From positions 2,519,991-2,583,990 of the forward strand of contig NZ_MSCH01000003.1 in the NCBI RefSeq assembly GCF_002954545.1: a stretch of 64,000 nucleotides of DNA, given 5' to 3'. Each line of letters opens with the position of its first letter. The stretch's first letter is position 1. A program made the translations under genes and the position numbers. This stretch comes from Psychrosphaera saromensis (GTDB lineage: Bacteria; Pseudomonadota; Gammaproteobacteria; Enterobacterales; Alteromonadaceae). Shown here piece by piece: positions 45,203 through 56,021 of this stretch. Under the pieces are notes generated by a model. It had not been told where the DNA came from, made no database searches, and saw only the letters and a program-made list of their open reading frames with translations.

Positions 45203-47092
45203 ATGCTCAAATCATTAAAGTTCACCACCAAAGTTACGCTGGCTGCGTCTTTAGTTTTAGTGTTTGTATTGGGTTTATTTACCGTAAATAACTTTGTTGT
45301 AATGCAAAATCAGACTCAAGAGCAGTTATCTCAAGTACTGCATGAAATATCAGAGTCGGTCTCACAAAACATCTCTAACTGGCTTAACGGTAAACTTGCT
45401 ATTGTCTCAGGTGTTGCCAATGTCTATAACAACGACTTAACCAAAACCCAAATATTGGAACGTCTAGATCTTGCTGATGAAGCAGGGGGCTTTAAAAACG
45501 TATATATAGGGCGAGTAGATGGCACCTTTATATTAGACGACCAAACGATTCAATTACCAGACGGTTACGACGCCCGTGAGCGACCTTGGTATCAATTGGC
45601 TAAAAACCAAGAAACCACCACCTTTACCGCACCTTATATTGACGCAACCAACAACGAATTAATCATTTCAGCCGTTGTACCTATATTTGAAGATGCCGAA
45701 TTTTCAGGTGTTGCCGGTGGCGATATCGACATGACTACTATTACTGAGATCGTCAACAGTATCGACTTTTTAGGTTTTGGTTATGCGTTTTTAGTCGACA
45801 GTAATAAACAGATCTTAAGTCACCCAGAACAAAAATATAACAGCCTGCCTATGTCTAAGTTGTTTAACCAGGACCTAGCGTTAAACGCTGAATTTGCCTC
45901 AGTCAAATTAGATGAAACTGACCATTTAGTGTCGTTTATAAAGATCAGCGGAATTAAAAATGTAGATTGGTACTTAGGTGTGGTTATCGGAGAAGAAATA
46001 GCATATTCGTCAGTTTCTAGCTTTAGGAATATGGCGGCGCTTTATATGATATTAGGCGTTATTGTTATCGTCATTATGCTGCAAACCTTATTGAAATATT
46101 TAATGCAGCCTATGCAACGTTTAAGTGACGCCATCAAAGATATATCACAAGGAGAAGGGGACTTAACTAAACGTTTAGTAGTTGAGAACAACGATGAATT
46201 TGGCGAGCTTTCTCATCACTTTAATATGTTTATAGAAAAAATACATGGCTCTATAGAACAAGTTAGAACCAGCACCATACAATTAGAGCGCAGCGTAGAG
46301 AACTTAGTGGAGTCCACTACAGCCACACAGGAAATGTACTCGGATCAAACTAAATTGACCGACGGTTTAACCTTAGCCATAGAAAACCTTTCAGCTAGCG
46401 CTCGTGATATATCTTCCAATGCAACCAACGCATCTGAACTTGCTTCTAACGCTAATGCTGAAGCTAACTCTAGCCATGACTCGTTAGATAAAAACATTGC
46501 CGTAATTAAAAACTTAGCAAATAAAATGACAGAAGCTGAACAAGAAATTGAAAGTCTTGAACAGCACACAATTAGTATTGGCCAGGTATTAGAAGTTATT
46601 AAAGGCGTAAGTGATCAAACTAACTTATTAGCACTGAATGCTGCAATTGAAGCCGCTAGAGCTGGCGAAGCTGGCCGAGGTTTTGCGGTTGTTGCCGACG
46701 AGGTTCGTCAATTGGCATTTAGGACGCAAGAGTCGACTCGCGAAATTGAAGAAACGGTTGGTCAATTACAATTAAGTGCCGCGTCAGCCGTAAGTTCAAT
46801 GAAGTCCAGCTTAGCCGACACCCAAGCATCCGTTGAACAAGCAACACATGCTGGTGAGCAAATGGAAAACGTGAGTAAAGTGATAGGTGCTATAGATGAA
46901 GTTAATCACAGCGTAGCAAATGCCACCACAGAGCAAAACAATGTAACTCAGTCAATTGATAACGATGTTCACCATATAAGAGACATTGCCACCAAAGGGC
47001 AACAAAACTTATCCGACGCGCTAAACGAATGCACCAACTTAAAAGCGCAGTTTTATGAACTAGAAAAACTAGTGTTAACGTTTAAGGTTTAG
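45203..47092 (+). CDS. Methyl-accepting chemotaxis protein with Cache sensor
   Basis: A 629-residue chemoreceptor. Transmembrane helix 1 (about 10-31), a periplasmic double-Cache domain (about 40-265; [13 protein letters not shown] and GGDIDMTTI are dCache_1 hallmarks), helix 2 (about 277-298), a HAMP domain (about 300-350) and the signalling hairpin with [20 protein letters not shown]. There is no NWETF-like C-terminal tether for CheR. GAGAG precedes the ATG. The ligand is unknown; dCache_1 often binds amino acids or amines. Confidence 0.93.
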   Translation: MLKSLKFTTKVTLAASLVLVFVLGLFTVNNFVVMQNQTQEQLSQVLHEISESVSQNISNWLNGKLAIVSGVANVYNNDLTKTQILERLDLADEAGGFKNVYIGRVDGTFILDDQTIQLPDGYDARERPWYQLAKNQETTTFTAPYIDATNNELIISAVVPIFEDAEFSGVAGGDIDMTTITEIVNSIDFLGFGYAFLVDSNKQILSHPEQKYNSLPMSKLFNQDLALNAEFASVKLDETDHLVSFIKISGIKNVDWYLGVVIGEEIAYSSVSSFRNMAALYMILGVIVIVIMLQTLLKYLMQPMQRLSDAIKDISQGEGDLTKRLVVENNDEFGELSHHFNMFIEKIHGSIEQVRTSTIQLERSVENLVESTTATQEMYSDQTKLTDGLTLAIENLSASARDISSNATNASELASNANAEANSSHDSLDKNIAVIKNLANKMTEAEQEIESLEQHTISIGQVLEVIKGVSDQTNLLALNAAIEAARAGEAGRGFAVVADEVRQLAFRTQESTREIEETVGQLQLSAASAVSSMKSSLADTQASVEQATHAGEQMENVSKVIGAIDEVNHSVANATTEQNNVTQSIDNDVHHIRDIATKGQQNLSDALNECTNLKAQFYELEKLVLTFKV

Positions 47093-47286
47093 TGCGAAGT
47101 TAATCAAGATACTTAGGATTTAAAGCTCCAGATTTGTTATTTAGCCGTATAATCAACAAGAGAAAATATGAAATTAATTACTCTAATATTACTAAAGTTG
47201 ATTACCTTTGAAACAAAAGGAACTAGCTTCTTATTGTGGTGAGGAAGAAGTTAAGTAAACTGGACTAAGCAATAAATTGTGGGTTT

Positions 47287-47763
47287 TTAGATAGAATTAA
47301 ACAGTTTATAAATGATATCTCCGTATCCCCAAATCATAGTTCCAATGATAGCCCAAACAATTAGATTTATTTCTACCAAAGTATCATACGGTTTAATAAT
47401 TTCACGCATTTCATTATCAGCTGATAGTGAGTAATAAGGCTTATTACTAGGTTCTAAATCTACTTTTAAGTTGTCTATAATTAGTTTTTGGGTGAATGAA
47501 TATAAGAGGTTCATTTTATTCTTATGCTTCAATTCAAGTATTATTGCAGTAATAACAATTATTGAACCGCTGCGTTGAAACCAAATGCTTGGTGTATCTT
47601 CGTAATAAGAAAATACTTGTGAATAAGCAATAACAACGACTGTAAATAAAAATGAGTTGAAAAATAGAATTCGAAACCAAGGAGCTAAACTATTTAGATT
47701 ATAAAGTTGTAAGGTTTTTATAAAGAACCATAGCTCTTGTTTAGGCTTTATTTGTTCATCCAT
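47287..47763 (-). CDS. Orphan membrane protein
   Basis: A 158-residue protein I do not recognise. Three predicted membrane helices (about 27-47, 60-78, 130-152), aromatic-rich, with a charged middle loop. It is monocistronic; flanking gaps are AT-rich. An inverted repeat TTGACTGT/ACAGTCAA (47807-47814 with 47821-47828) lies upstream, with no T run. Base composition is slightly more AT-rich than its neighbours by eye, which might suggest a variable-region gene. Confidence 0.6.
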   Translation of the reverse strand: MDEQIKPKQELWFFIKTLQLYNLNSLAPWFRILFFNSFLFTVVVIAYSQVFSYYEDTPSIWFQRSGSIIVITAIILELKHKNKMNLLYSFTQKLIIDNLKVDLEPSNKPYYSLSADNEMREIIKPYDTLVEINLIVWAIIGTMIWGYGDIIYKLFNSI

Positions 47764-48024
47764 ATATACAATTCCATATAATATTAATTATCCGAGTTTA
47801 AGTTAGTTGACTGTCTAGTTACAGTCAAAGTTGATTTTTAAAAAGAAGCTGTGTTAAGCATTCAATATAGGATAGCTATTAATTTAAGATAGCGTATATC
47901 CCTCTTAGCTAACTACATACGCAAATGCGCATAATGTATATTATGTTAAATAGAATATTAATGTAACATCCTGGTTAACAGTATTTACTAGGATGATGTT
48001 GTTGATATTCTTTAATTGTACTAT

Positions 48025-48591
48025 TTAAAAATTATAGCCAAACTTAAATAATTCAATTGATACGATTAATGCTCTGTCGTTCTTATCCGTAAAGTTTACT
48101 GACGGATGCGAAAAATGACTATTTTCACCACTTATGTACCTACCAAATTGTATATTGCCAGATAAGTAGGCGTTGTTTTTAAAGTAAGTCCAACCTAATA
48201 CAGCGCCAACACCTAGCTTAACTGTTGAATCCAATTCATAATTATTACGCGTGATGGCCTCAATATAAGCTACTTTTGTAAAGCCTCCCCAATAAACATT
48301 AATACCGTCATTCATAGGTTGGACGTATTTGCGCCATTGATATTCAGCTGTAAACAAATCTAGCGGATTATTGTCGTTCTTTTGGCTGGCGTAAAGTACT
48401 GGTAGTGCATGTTCAATACCTTGTTCTTTATTAAAGATAGAATATGTACCTGTATAAGTTTCTCCACCACCACTTAAGGATGTTGGATTAATAAATAATC
48501 TAAAGGGATTTATTGCTATACCGTGCGTGTATTGTGCGGCTACCGAAGGTGTTGTTATTAACAGTGTTAATATAACTATTATCCACTTCAT
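48025..48591 (-). CDS. Putative outer-membrane beta-barrel protein
   Basis: A 188-residue protein with a signal peptide cleaved after about residue 19 (SVAA-QY). The mature part has alternating hydrophobic/polar strands rich in Tyr, Gly and Asn and ends in Phe (KFGYNF), the usual C-terminal signal of outer-membrane barrels. AAGGAA precedes the ATG. The family is not recognised. It may share a transcript with the lipoprotein gene 64 bases upstream. Confidence 0.65.
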   Translation of the reverse strand: MKWIIVILTLLITTPSVAAQYTHGIAINPFRLFINPTSLSGGGETYTGTYSIFNKEQGIEHALPVLYASQKNDNNPLDLFTAEYQWRKYVQPMNDGINVYWGGFTKVAYIEAITRNNYELDSTVKLGVGAVLGWTYFKNNAYLSGNIQFGRYISGENSHFSHPSVNFTDKNDRALIVSIELFKFGYNF

Positions 48592-48655
48592 ATAAATTCC
48601 TTTTAATTATAAATCGATCTAATTTTTATCATTTAAAAATGATGTCTGCAACTGA

Positions 48656-49093
48656 CTAATATTGTACTGGTTTTTGCCAATATGAAACAAAGTCAAACTC
48701 GGCTGTTTTATCGTTGGCCATTTCTACTTTTAATATCCAGGTCATTTCTGGCTGCGAACATAAACCTAACATAAATGAAGATTGGTAAATAAAGTTACCG
48801 TTGTCGCTTTCTATTAATTTATAGATAAGTGGCAAGGTTCCCATGTTCATATTGGAGCCTTCTATATACATAGACTCAATGGGCTGTGTTGAGGTGATGT
48901 GCATTTGGTATTGCTGTTCAACTAAAATAACGTCGGTGTTTAATGTTATTTTCAGCTGTGGGTTTTGCATTGTAATACATAGCTCGTCACAGGTTTGTTG
49001 ATTGACGCCTTGTTCAGCACTACAGGCTGAAATTAAGCTAATAATAAATGCACTGGTTATTAATTGAATAATAGTCGGTGTTTTTTTAACCAT
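48656..49093 (-). CDS. Putative lipoprotein of unknown function
   Basis: A 145-residue protein with a lipobox ISAC (Cys about 23). The mature part is beta-rich with three further Cys. The ELCITMQNPQLKI and FMLGLCSQPEMTW segments do not match a family I know. It is upstream of the barrel-like gene and divergent from ccoN. Confidence 0.65.
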   Translation of the reverse strand: MVKKTPTIIQLITSAFIISLISACSAEQGVNQQTCDELCITMQNPQLKITLNTDVILVEQQYQMHITSTQPIESMYIEGSNMNMGTLPLIYKLIESDNGNFIYQSSFMLGLCSQPEMTWILKVEMANDKTAEFDFVSYWQKPVQY

Positions 49094-49108
49094 ATGTTAT
49101 TAACTCTC

Positions 49109-49146
49109 TTGATCTATGACAATATTTTATGGATAGCAGCTATTAT
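49109..49146 (+). promoter_or_regulatory. Possible Fnr site and -10 upstream of ccoN
   Basis: TTGAT-CTAT-GACAA (49109-49122) matches 8 of 10 defined bases of the Fnr consensus TTGAT-N4-ATCAA. A TATTAT at 49141-49146 lies at about the spacing expected for a class II Fnr promoter (site centred near -41.5). The fnr gene is in the same locus. The second half-site is poor, so this is a candidate only. Confidence 0.35.
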
Positions 49147-49286
49147 TTTATCCTTAAAGTCTTTATTATGCATCTGCCCATAAGCTTATCTGTTTGATTT
49201 TGGTTATTTTTCACAAAATAACTAAAAAGAGTCTAAACTTTTAATCTTGATTACAATAATTTTCACATGTAAGTGGAATCATAAAT

Positions 49287-50702
49287 ATGACAACAACGAC
49301 CATCGCTCATCCAGAGTACAACTATAAAGTTGTTAAGCAATTTGCTTTAACGACTGTTTTCTGGGGTTTAATCGGTATGACAGTTGGTGTATTAATTGCT
49401 GCGCAATTGATATGGCCTGCGTTAAACTTTGAAACTCCATGGCTAACATTTTCGCGTTTACGCCCACTTCACACAAATGCTGTAATTTTTGCATTTGGTA
49501 CAAGTGCCCTATTCGCTACCTCGTATTACGTTGTACAACGTACTTGTAAAGTTAAACTCATCAGTGACAAAGTCGCTGCTTTCACCTTTTGGGGATGGCA
49601 GGCGGTTATTATTGCTGCGGTAATTACTTTACCTATGGGTCTTACGACTTCTAAAGAGTATGCAGAATTAGAGTGGCCAATCGATATTTTAATTACGATT
49701 GTTTGGTTAGCTTATGCGTATGTCTTTTTAGGCACAATCGCGATTCGTAAAACAAGTCATATTTATGTAGCAAACTGGTTCTATGCTGGTTTCATCATTA
49801 CCGTTGCGGTATTGCACTTAGTTAACAGTGCAGCTATTCCGGTTACCTTGTTTAAGTCTTACTCTATATACTCTGGCGCAGTTGATGCCATGGTTCAGTG
49901 GTGGTACGGACATAATGCAGTGGGTTTCTTACTGACGGCTGGCTTCTTGGGGATGATGTACTACTTTGTTCCTAAACAAGCAGAACGTCCGGTTTACTCT
50001 TACCGTTTGTCGGTTGTTCACTTCTGGGCTCTAATATCTTTGTATATTTGGGCTGGTCCACATCACTTACATTACACAGCTTTACCTGACTGGACTCAGT
50101 CTTTAGGTATGGTTATGTCTATGATTTTATTCATCCCTTCTTGGGGCGGTATGATCAACGGTATTATGACGTTATCGGGTGCTTGGCATAAGCTAAGAAC
50201 TGACCCTATCTTACGTTTCTTAATCGTTTCTTTATCTTTCTACGGTATGTCTACGTTTGAAGGCCCAATGATGGCAATCAAATCTGTAAACGCTTTGTCT
50301 CATTATACAGACTGGACAATTGGCCACGTACATTCAGGTGCACTTGGTTGGGTTGCTATGGTTTCTATCGGTGCTTTATACCACTTGATCCCACGTTTAT
50401 ATGGCAAAGTTGATATGGCAAGCACTAAGCTAATTAACACGCATTTCTGGTTACACACAGTTGGTGTTGTTCTTTACATTGTTGCTATGTGGATTTCTGG
50501 TGTTATGCAGGGTCTTATGTGGAGAGCGGTTAACTCAGACGGGACATTAACTTATAGTTTTGTTCAAAGTTTAGAAGCTTCTTACCCGTTCTACTTTGTA
50601 CGTTTCCTAGGTGGTCTATTCGTTGTTGCTGGTATGTTAGTAATGGTATACAACGTCGTTAAAACTGTTCGCGAAAGCAAACAAGTTACTGCAGCAGCGT
50701 AA
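49287..50702 (+). CDS. ccoN: cbb3-type cytochrome c oxidase subunit I
   Basis: A 471-residue catalytic membrane subunit with about 12 helices. Conserved histidines lie in [10 protein letters not shown] (low-spin heme b), [10 protein letters not shown] (CuB), GPHHLHYT and HVHSGALGW (heme ligands). It reduces oxygen at high affinity with proton pumping. First gene of ccoNOQP; CcoO starts 14 bases later. The length fits the family (about 475). Confidence 0.96.
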   Translation: MTTTTIAHPEYNYKVVKQFALTTVFWGLIGMTVGVLIAAQLIWPALNFETPWLTFSRLRPLHTNAVIFAFGTSALFATSYYVVQRTCKVKLISDKVAAFTFWGWQAVIIAAVITLPMGLTTSKEYAELEWPIDILITIVWLAYAYVFLGTIAIRKTSHIYVANWFYAGFIITVAVLHLVNSAAIPVTLFKSYSIYSGAVDAMVQWWYGHNAVGFLLTAGFLGMMYYFVPKQAERPVYSYRLSVVHFWALISLYIWAGPHHLHYTALPDWTQSLGMVMSMILFIPSWGGMINGIMTLSGAWHKLRTDPILRFLIVSLSFYGMSTFEGPMMAIKSVNALSHYTDWTIGHVHSGALGWVAMVSIGALYHLIPRLYGKVDMASTKLINTHFWLHTVGVVLYIVAMWISGVMQGLMWRAVNSDGTLTYSFVQSLEASYPFYFVRFLGGLFVVAGMLVMVYNVVKTVRESKQVTAAA

Positions 50703-50716
50703 GGAGAGCTAAAGAT

Positions 50717-51361
50717 ATGGCTAATCATCACGAGAAGATTGAAAAAAGCGTTACCCTAATGGCCATCCTTACGGTTGTTGCGATTAGTTTTGGTGCGCTA
50801 GTAGAAATTACACCATTGATGTTCCAAAAAGATACAACAGAACCTGTTAAAGGCATGCGTGCCTTAACAGCTTTAGAAATGGAAGGTCGTGACATTTATA
50901 TACGTGAAGGTTGTAATAACTGTCACAGCCAAATGATCCGTCCATTCCGTGCTGAAGTTGAACGTTACGGTCATTATTCTGTTGCTGGTGAATCTGTTTG
51001 GGATCACCCTTTCCTTTGGGGATCAAAACGAACTGGGCCTGATTTAGCCCGTGTTGGTCAACGCTATAGTGACGACTGGCATTACGCACATTTATTAGAT
51101 CCACGTTCGGTTGTTCCACAATCAAACATGCCATCTTTTAAATGGTTAGATGAAGCAGTTTTAGACGGTGAAATCATCGGTAAGAAACTAGAAACATTTA
51201 ACTGGCTAACTAAAGGTAAAACCCATAAAGATGAAGCTGGAAACTATATTCCATTGTATACAGCTGAAGAAATAGCGGGCGCTCAAGAGGCTGTTGCAGG
51301 TAAAACTGAAATGCAGGCTTTAATCGCTTATTTACAACAACTTGGCACTCACCTTAAGTAA
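50717..51361 (+). CDS. ccoO: cbb3-type cytochrome c oxidase subunit II
   Basis: A 214-residue monoheme c subunit with one N-terminal membrane anchor (about 12-32). The heme site is CNNCHS, and a distal Met is available in SNMPSF. It passes electrons to CcoN. AGGAGAG-like sequence precedes the ATG, and the 4-base gap to ccoQ shows a tight operon. Confidence 0.95.
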   Translation: MANHHEKIEKSVTLMAILTVVAISFGALVEITPLMFQKDTTEPVKGMRALTALEMEGRDIYIREGCNNCHSQMIRPFRAEVERYGHYSVAGESVWDHPFLWGSKRTGPDLARVGQRYSDDWHYAHLLDPRSVVPQSNMPSFKWLDEAVLDGEIIGKKLETFNWLTKGKTHKDEAGNYIPLYTAEEIAGAQEAVAGKTEMQALIAYLQQLGTHLK

Positions 51362-51364
51362 GTA

Positions 51365-51556
51365 ATGAATATGGATTACGGTACGTATCAAGGCGTTCAT
51401 ACGCTAATATTAATGGTTTTGTTTTTCGTGATCGTTTACTGGGCATACAGTAAAAGTCGTAAAAGTAAGTTTGACGACATTGCCCAATCTATCTTAAATG
51501 ATGATGACTTAAACGATGATCCTAATGTAAAGGAGCAAAAAAATGGTAATGACTGA
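51365..51556 (+). CDS. ccoQ: cbb3 oxidase subunit CcoQ (FixQ)
   Basis: A 63-residue protein with one membrane helix (about 12-29) ending FWAYS-like with YSKSRKSKFDDIAQ after it, the standard CcoQ pattern. It stabilises the complex. It overlaps ccoP by 14 bases. Confidence 0.9.
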   Translation: MNMDYGTYQGVHTLILMVLFFVIVYWAYSKSRKSKFDDIAQSILNDDDLNDDPNVKEQKNGND

Positions 51557-52517
51557 ATTTTGGCATTGGTGGATAATACTACTAACTAGTATTTCCCTAG
51601 TCGGTTGTTTCTGGATTATTACAGTTAATCTTAAGAACTATGCTGGTGTCCCTGAAGGCGAATCTATGGGTCATGAGTTTGATGGCATAGAAGAGCTTAA
51701 CAACCCGTTGCCTAAGTGGTGGACATATATGTTCTACTTCATCTTAGTATGGGCAATTGGTTACTTAATCTTAATGCCTGGTATGGGTAATTGGGAAGGT
51801 TTACTAGGTTGGAAAAGTTCTAACCAAGGTATTGTTTCTCTAGAAGAATCTAGAACATTATCAGCTAAAGCAATAGATGAAGGCTTATTGGTTCAGTTTG
51901 ACCAAGAAGTTAAACATGCTGACGAAGTGTACGGTCCTGTATTTCAAGCTTTCGCAGCTAAACCTATTGCTGAATTAGCTTATGACGACGATGCCTATAA
52001 AGTAGGACAACGTTTGTTCTTACAAAACTGTGCTTTATGTCATGGCTCTGATGCTCGTGGTTCTAACAAGTTCCCTAACTTGACTGATACTGATTGGTTA
52101 TACGGCGGAACACCGGAAAAAATTAAAGAAACACTTTTACACGGTCGTAAAGCAGCAATGCCAGCTTGGGGTCCTGCCCTTGGTGAAGACGGCGTTCAAG
52201 AAATGACAGCGTATGTTTTAAAATTAGCTGGGCGTAAAGTTAACGATAAGTTAGCTGACGCTGGTAAGGCTAAGTTTGGAATGTGTGCAGCTTGTCACGG
52301 TGCTGACGGTAAAGGTTCTTTAGCCCACGGTCTACCATTTGGTGCCCCTAACTTAACAGATAATGTTTGGTTGTACGGTGGTTCTAAAAAGGCTGTTGAA
52401 GAAACGATACGCGCAGGCCGAAATGGTGTAATGCCAGCTTGGAAGGATGTATTAGGTGAAGATAAGGTACACGTGATTTCAAGTTACGTTTATCGGATCT
52501 CCCATCCAAAAGAATAG
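51543..52517 (+). CDS. ccoP: cbb3 oxidase diheme subunit III
   Basis: A 324-residue subunit with two N-terminal membrane helices (about 8-28 and 60-80) and two heme c sites, CALCHG and CAACHG, each followed by an APNLTD- or PNLTD-type segment and a MPAW distal methionine loop. It accepts electrons from cytochrome c. AAGGAG at 51530-51535 fixes the start. A UUCG-loop terminator follows. Confidence 0.96.
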   Translation: MVMTEFWHWWIILLTSISLVGCFWIITVNLKNYAGVPEGESMGHEFDGIEELNNPLPKWWTYMFYFILVWAIGYLILMPGMGNWEGLLGWKSSNQGIVSLEESRTLSAKAIDEGLLVQFDQEVKHADEVYGPVFQAFAAKPIAELAYDDDAYKVGQRLFLQNCALCHGSDARGSNKFPNLTDTDWLYGGTPEKIKETLLHGRKAAMPAWGPALGEDGVQEMTAYVLKLAGRKVNDKLADAGKAKFGMCAACHGADGKGSLAHGLPFGAPNLTDNVWLYGGSKKAVEETIRAGRNGVMPAWKDVLGEDKVHVISSYVYRISHPKE

Positions 52518-52527
52518 GTAACATCAG

Positions 52528-52556
52528 AAAAAAGCCTCTTCGGAGGCTTTTTTTAT
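52528..52556 (+). terminator. Rho-independent terminator after ccoP
   Basis: A GCCTC-TTCG-GAGGC hairpin (52534-52547), extended by A and T pairs (52528-52553), with a stable UUCG tetraloop. It separates ccoNOQP from fixH. Confidence 0.9.
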
Positions 52557-52754
52557 TTCCAATGTATTTTCATGAATGACAAAGGTTTTCAATTCTCGTA
52601 ATGAGCGTAAGCTCTTAGTTTCCATAATGTATTTTAGTTATTCATTATCGTTTTATAAAAAAAGTAATTTGTTAAGTTTTTTTCTTTATGAGTCGGTGGT
52701 GTCAGTTGTATCATTTAGCTGATGTCTAGCAGTAATAATTATTAGGTGGAATAT

Positions 52755-53219
52755 ATGAAATCGGAAAGTTGGTATCGTAATCCTTGGGTTTGGCTGGTCA
52801 TCGCTTTACCTATGTCAGCAGTTATCGGTGGTATTGCCACCATCATCATAACCAATAAACACCAACCAGATATGGTGGTTGACGACTATTACAAAAAAGG
52901 CAAAGCCATTAACCAAGAATTAACTTTGTACGATAATGCCCAAAAGCTAGGCATTACATTAGAAGTAAAAGTTAATGAACACAGAATTGAAGTGAAATCG
53001 CCAACCGAATTCAGTGCATTAAAAGTGAAGGTCATCCACTCTACTCTGGCTGATCAAGATTTTGATTTAGTATTGACGCCTAATGCGATAGGCACACTGT
53101 CCTCATCTATCGAGACAATCATGCCGGGTAAATGGCAAATTGTTGTTATGCCGATGGATAATTCATGGAAAGTTAGAAAAACCGTGGCGTTACCAAATAC
53201 AAATTGGATGGCATTCTAA
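52755..53219 (+). CDS. fixH: FixH family protein
   Basis: A 154-residue membrane-anchored periplasmic protein (helix about 14-35) of the FixH family, linked to copper delivery and assembly of cbb3 oxidase. PDMVVDDYYKKGKAINQELT is the family signature. The ATG at 52755 with AGGTGG just upstream is chosen over the GTG at 52746. It is followed by ccoI after 4 bases. Confidence 0.9.
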   Translation: MKSESWYRNPWVWLVIALPMSAVIGGIATIIITNKHQPDMVVDDYYKKGKAINQELTLYDNAQKLGITLEVKVNEHRIEVKSPTEFSALKVKVIHSTLADQDFDLVLTPNAIGTLSSSIETIMPGKWQIVVMPMDNSWKVRKTVALPNTNWMAF

Positions 53220-53223
53220 ATAA

Positions 53224-55833
53224 ATGTCTAAGACTGCAGCCTGTTACCATTGTGGTAACGATTTACCGTTAAATCAGACACCTATCATTGCTGATGTATA
53301 TCAACCTAATAAGGATGAAGCACATTATGAGGTATGTTGTTTAGGCTGCAAGTCGGTTACCGAACATATATATAATAATGGTTTAGGTACTTATTATCAG
53401 TTTCGTTCTGATATGGCCTCCAAACCAGAAGACGATATCACTGACGAACGTTATTTAGTTTTTGATGACATTGGTTTTCTTGAACAAATATCTTCTGAAG
53501 TGCCTTCCAAAGATCCAAATACTCCCAATTTAAGAAAAGTCATATTGTCGGTGGATAATATTCACTGTGCGGCTTGTGCCTGGCTTATTGAGCAATCTTT
53601 ATTAGTGTTAACCGGTATTGAAAAAGTTAACGTCAACACGATTAACCAAAGAGCCGAAATATATTGGGATAATTCTCAATTAACCTTATCCGCTATTTTA
53701 ACTAGATTAAGCGCTATTGGTTATCCGTCGTCACCATTTAACGTGACAGACACAGAGAACAAAATTAAACGCCAAGAAAAACAATATATAAAACGTTTAG
53801 GCGTGGCCGGTTTGTTTACCATGCAAGTGATGATGCTGGCTTTTGCTATGTATTTTGGCGCATTCACTAATATGGAGTCTTATCAGGTAGGATACTTTAA
53901 ATGGCTGAGTTTGTTGTTGTCTGTCCCTGTTGTATTTTATTCTGCCTTACCATTTTTATTTGGTTGTTATTATTCGTTAAAAGCCAAAAGACTTAATATG
54001 GATGTGCCGGTGGCATTTGCCATTTACGGTGCTTTTTTTGTCAGCTTTTATCAGTTGTTAATTAATGGATTGGACGGTGACAAAGGCGAAGTATTTTTTG
54101 AAAGTATTTCCATGTTCACCTTTTTGCTGTTGATTGGTAAATACCTGGAATTTAAAGCTAAAAGCAAAGCCATATTATCCAACGCAAACTTAAATAAAAA
54201 CATTCCAATCACGGTTAATAAGCTAGTTAATGGCGAGCCAGTTGTTGAGTTAGTTAAGAATATAAACCTGGGCGACTTAGTATTAATAAAACCGGGACAA
54301 AACATAGCGATTGATGGGGTTATTGTTGACGGTATTACCAGCGTTAACGAGTCAGTCTTAAATGGTGAGTTTGAACCTATTCGTAAAGGCCTTGGCGACA
54401 GCGTATTAGCTGGCAGTATAAATACCGACGGTGTTATTACCGTTGAAGTAAATGCCATCGGTGAGCAAACCACCCTATCTAAAATTGGTCACTTACAAGA
54501 AGAGTTTTCGCGTCATAAACCTATCTATACTCAATTTGCCGACAAAATCGCGCACTGGTTTGTATTCAGCCAATTAATACTGGCGGTGCTTACGTATGTG
54601 ATTTGGATGTTTGTTGAGCCTACTGATGCACTTTGGGTAAGTTTATCTGTATTAGTAGCTACCTGTCCTTGTGCATTAAGCTTAGCTACGCCAACGGCTT
54701 ACACTTGTGTTATTTCTGCATTAAACAAACAAGGGATCTTAATTAAAGACCCACAAGCCTTTGATAAGTTAAATCACTTAACTCATGTGTGTTTTGATAA
54801 AACAGGTACGTTAACCAAAGGTAAGTTTGAAATTCAGCAAGCATTTTATTATCAAGCTGACATTGCCAAGCTTGGCCTTGCGATGAATTCCGACTTGTTA
54901 AAATCTATTATTATTCAATTACAAAAACATTCTGAGCACCCTATTGCTCATGCATTTGACAACAAGCTGTTTGAACTGAAATCGTCAGATGATGATGCTG
55001 TTTCCAGTCAAAGTGAAATGTCAGCAGAAAATGCAGCTGAAAATGTGGATGTATTATTTAACCCTGCTGATTTAACTGAGATTTCTGCGGTTATTGGTTC
55101 TGGTATTCAAGGCCAATATTTAGGCCATACCATTAAAATTGGTAGTGCTGAATTTTGTCAAAACGGCGCTTTAACTGACAACACAGCTAATACCATCAAT
55201 AAGACCAGTAGTAACATCAGTCGCAAGCAGCAGCTTAGTAATGCTAATGTATTTGTTAGTTATCAAGGTATTGTTCTGGCAGAATATTATGTTTCCGATC
55301 AGTTAAAACCTGAGTCTATTCAAGTACTACAGCACCTTAAGCAAAACCAAATGCATTTAACTATGCTCACCGGTGACTCTTCTGAGCAGGCAAGCAGTTT
55401 AGCGACAAAATTAGAGCTTGAGAGTTACAAAACGGGGTTTTCACCTGACCAAAAAGCACAATACGTTAAAGATATTCAGCAAGAGTCAAAAACCAACTTA
55501 GTGCTAATGGTTGGCGACGGCATTAATGACTCACCGGTTTTTGCCGCTGCTGATATCAGCATAGCGATGGGCGATGGCGCCGATGTGACTAAATACGCTG
55601 CCGATATTATTATTTTAAAAGGTAATTTAAATGCAATAACCTCTTTGGTTAATGCCGCAAAACAAACCAGAAAAACGATTAAGTCGAACTTATATTGGTC
55701 GTTAATTTACAACTTAGTTATATTACCTGTCGCTATGTTTGGTTTAGTAGCGCCTTATATTGCCGTGATTGGCATGTCTGCAAGTTCCATATTAGTGGTG
55801 ACGAATTCGTTACGCTTACTAAAGGTTAAATAG
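53224..55833 (+). CDS. ccoI: Copper-exporting P-type ATPase for cbb3 assembly
   Basis: An 869-residue P1B ATPase. Cys7 and Cys10 (CYHCGN), the CCLGCKS stretch and CAACAW of an HMA domain bind metal at the N-terminus. The membrane CPC motif is in ATCPCALS, the phosphorylated Asp is in CFDKTGTLTKG, and GDGINDSPVFAAAD is the hinge. CcoI loads copper into cbb3 oxidase (FixI). A Ser/Asp/Glu-rich low-complexity insert (about 585-605) lies in the nucleotide-binding part. It belongs to a run fixH-ccoI-ccoS. Confidence 0.95.
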   Translation: MSKTAACYHCGNDLPLNQTPIIADVYQPNKDEAHYEVCCLGCKSVTEHIYNNGLGTYYQFRSDMASKPEDDITDERYLVFDDIGFLEQISSEVPSKDPNTPNLRKVILSVDNIHCAACAWLIEQSLLVLTGIEKVNVNTINQRAEIYWDNSQLTLSAILTRLSAIGYPSSPFNVTDTENKIKRQEKQYIKRLGVAGLFTMQVMMLAFAMYFGAFTNMESYQVGYFKWLSLLLSVPVVFYSALPFLFGCYYSLKAKRLNMDVPVAFAIYGAFFVSFYQLLINGLDGDKGEVFFESISMFTFLLLIGKYLEFKAKSKAILSNANLNKNIPITVNKLVNGEPVVELVKNINLGDLVLIKPGQNIAIDGVIVDGITSVNESVLNGEFEPIRKGLGDSVLAGSINTDGVITVEVNAIGEQTTLSKIGHLQEEFSRHKPIYTQFADKIAHWFVFSQLILAVLTYVIWMFVEPTDALWVSLSVLVATCPCALSLATPTAYTCVISALNKQGILIKDPQAFDKLNHLTHVCFDKTGTLTKGKFEIQQAFYYQADIAKLGLAMNSDLLKSIIIQLQKHSEHPIAHAFDNKLFELKSSDDDAVSSQSEMSAENAAENVDVLFNPADLTEISAVIGSGIQGQYLGHTIKIGSAEFCQNGALTDNTANTINKTSSNISRKQQLSNANVFVSYQGIVLAEYYVSDQLKPESIQVLQHLKQNQMHLTMLTGDSSEQASSLATKLELESYKTGFSPDQKAQYVKDIQQESKTNLVLMVGDGINDSPVFAAADISIAMGDGADVTKYAADIIILKGNLNAITSLVNAAKQTRKTIKSNLYWSLIYNLVILPVAMFGLVAPYIAVIGMSASSILVVTNSLRLLKVK

Positions 55834-55839
55834 ATTTAT

Positions 55840-56019
55840 ATGAATGTTATTTATTACTTAATTCCAGTGGCTATTTTGTTCGTAATTGTTGGTGTTATTG
55901 CTTTCTTCTGGGCAACAAAAACAGAACAATTTGATGACTTAGAAAAACACGGGTTATCTATTTTAATGGATGACGACGAACTACCAACGAAACAAGAATC
56001 TAAGCAAGAAACTAAATAA
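55840..56019 (+). CDS. ccoS: cbb3 oxidase maturation protein CcoS
   Basis: A 59-residue protein read directly from the sequence. One membrane helix (about 4-24) ends in FFWATKTEQFDDLEKHGLSI, the diagnostic CcoS (FixS) motif, and a charged tail follows. It is needed for heme and copper insertion into cbb3 oxidase. It lies 6 bases after ccoI and 2 bases before the SafE-like gene. Confidence 0.93.
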   Translation: MNVIYYLIPVAILFVIVGVIAFFWATKTEQFDDLEKHGLSILMDDDELPTKQESKQETK

Positions 56020-56021
56020 TA

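Noticed and set aside
49247-49260. TTGAT-TACA-ATAAT as an Fnr site before ccoN
   Set aside because: It lies only 27 bases from the ATG, leaving no room for a promoter and leader at the usual Fnr spacing.
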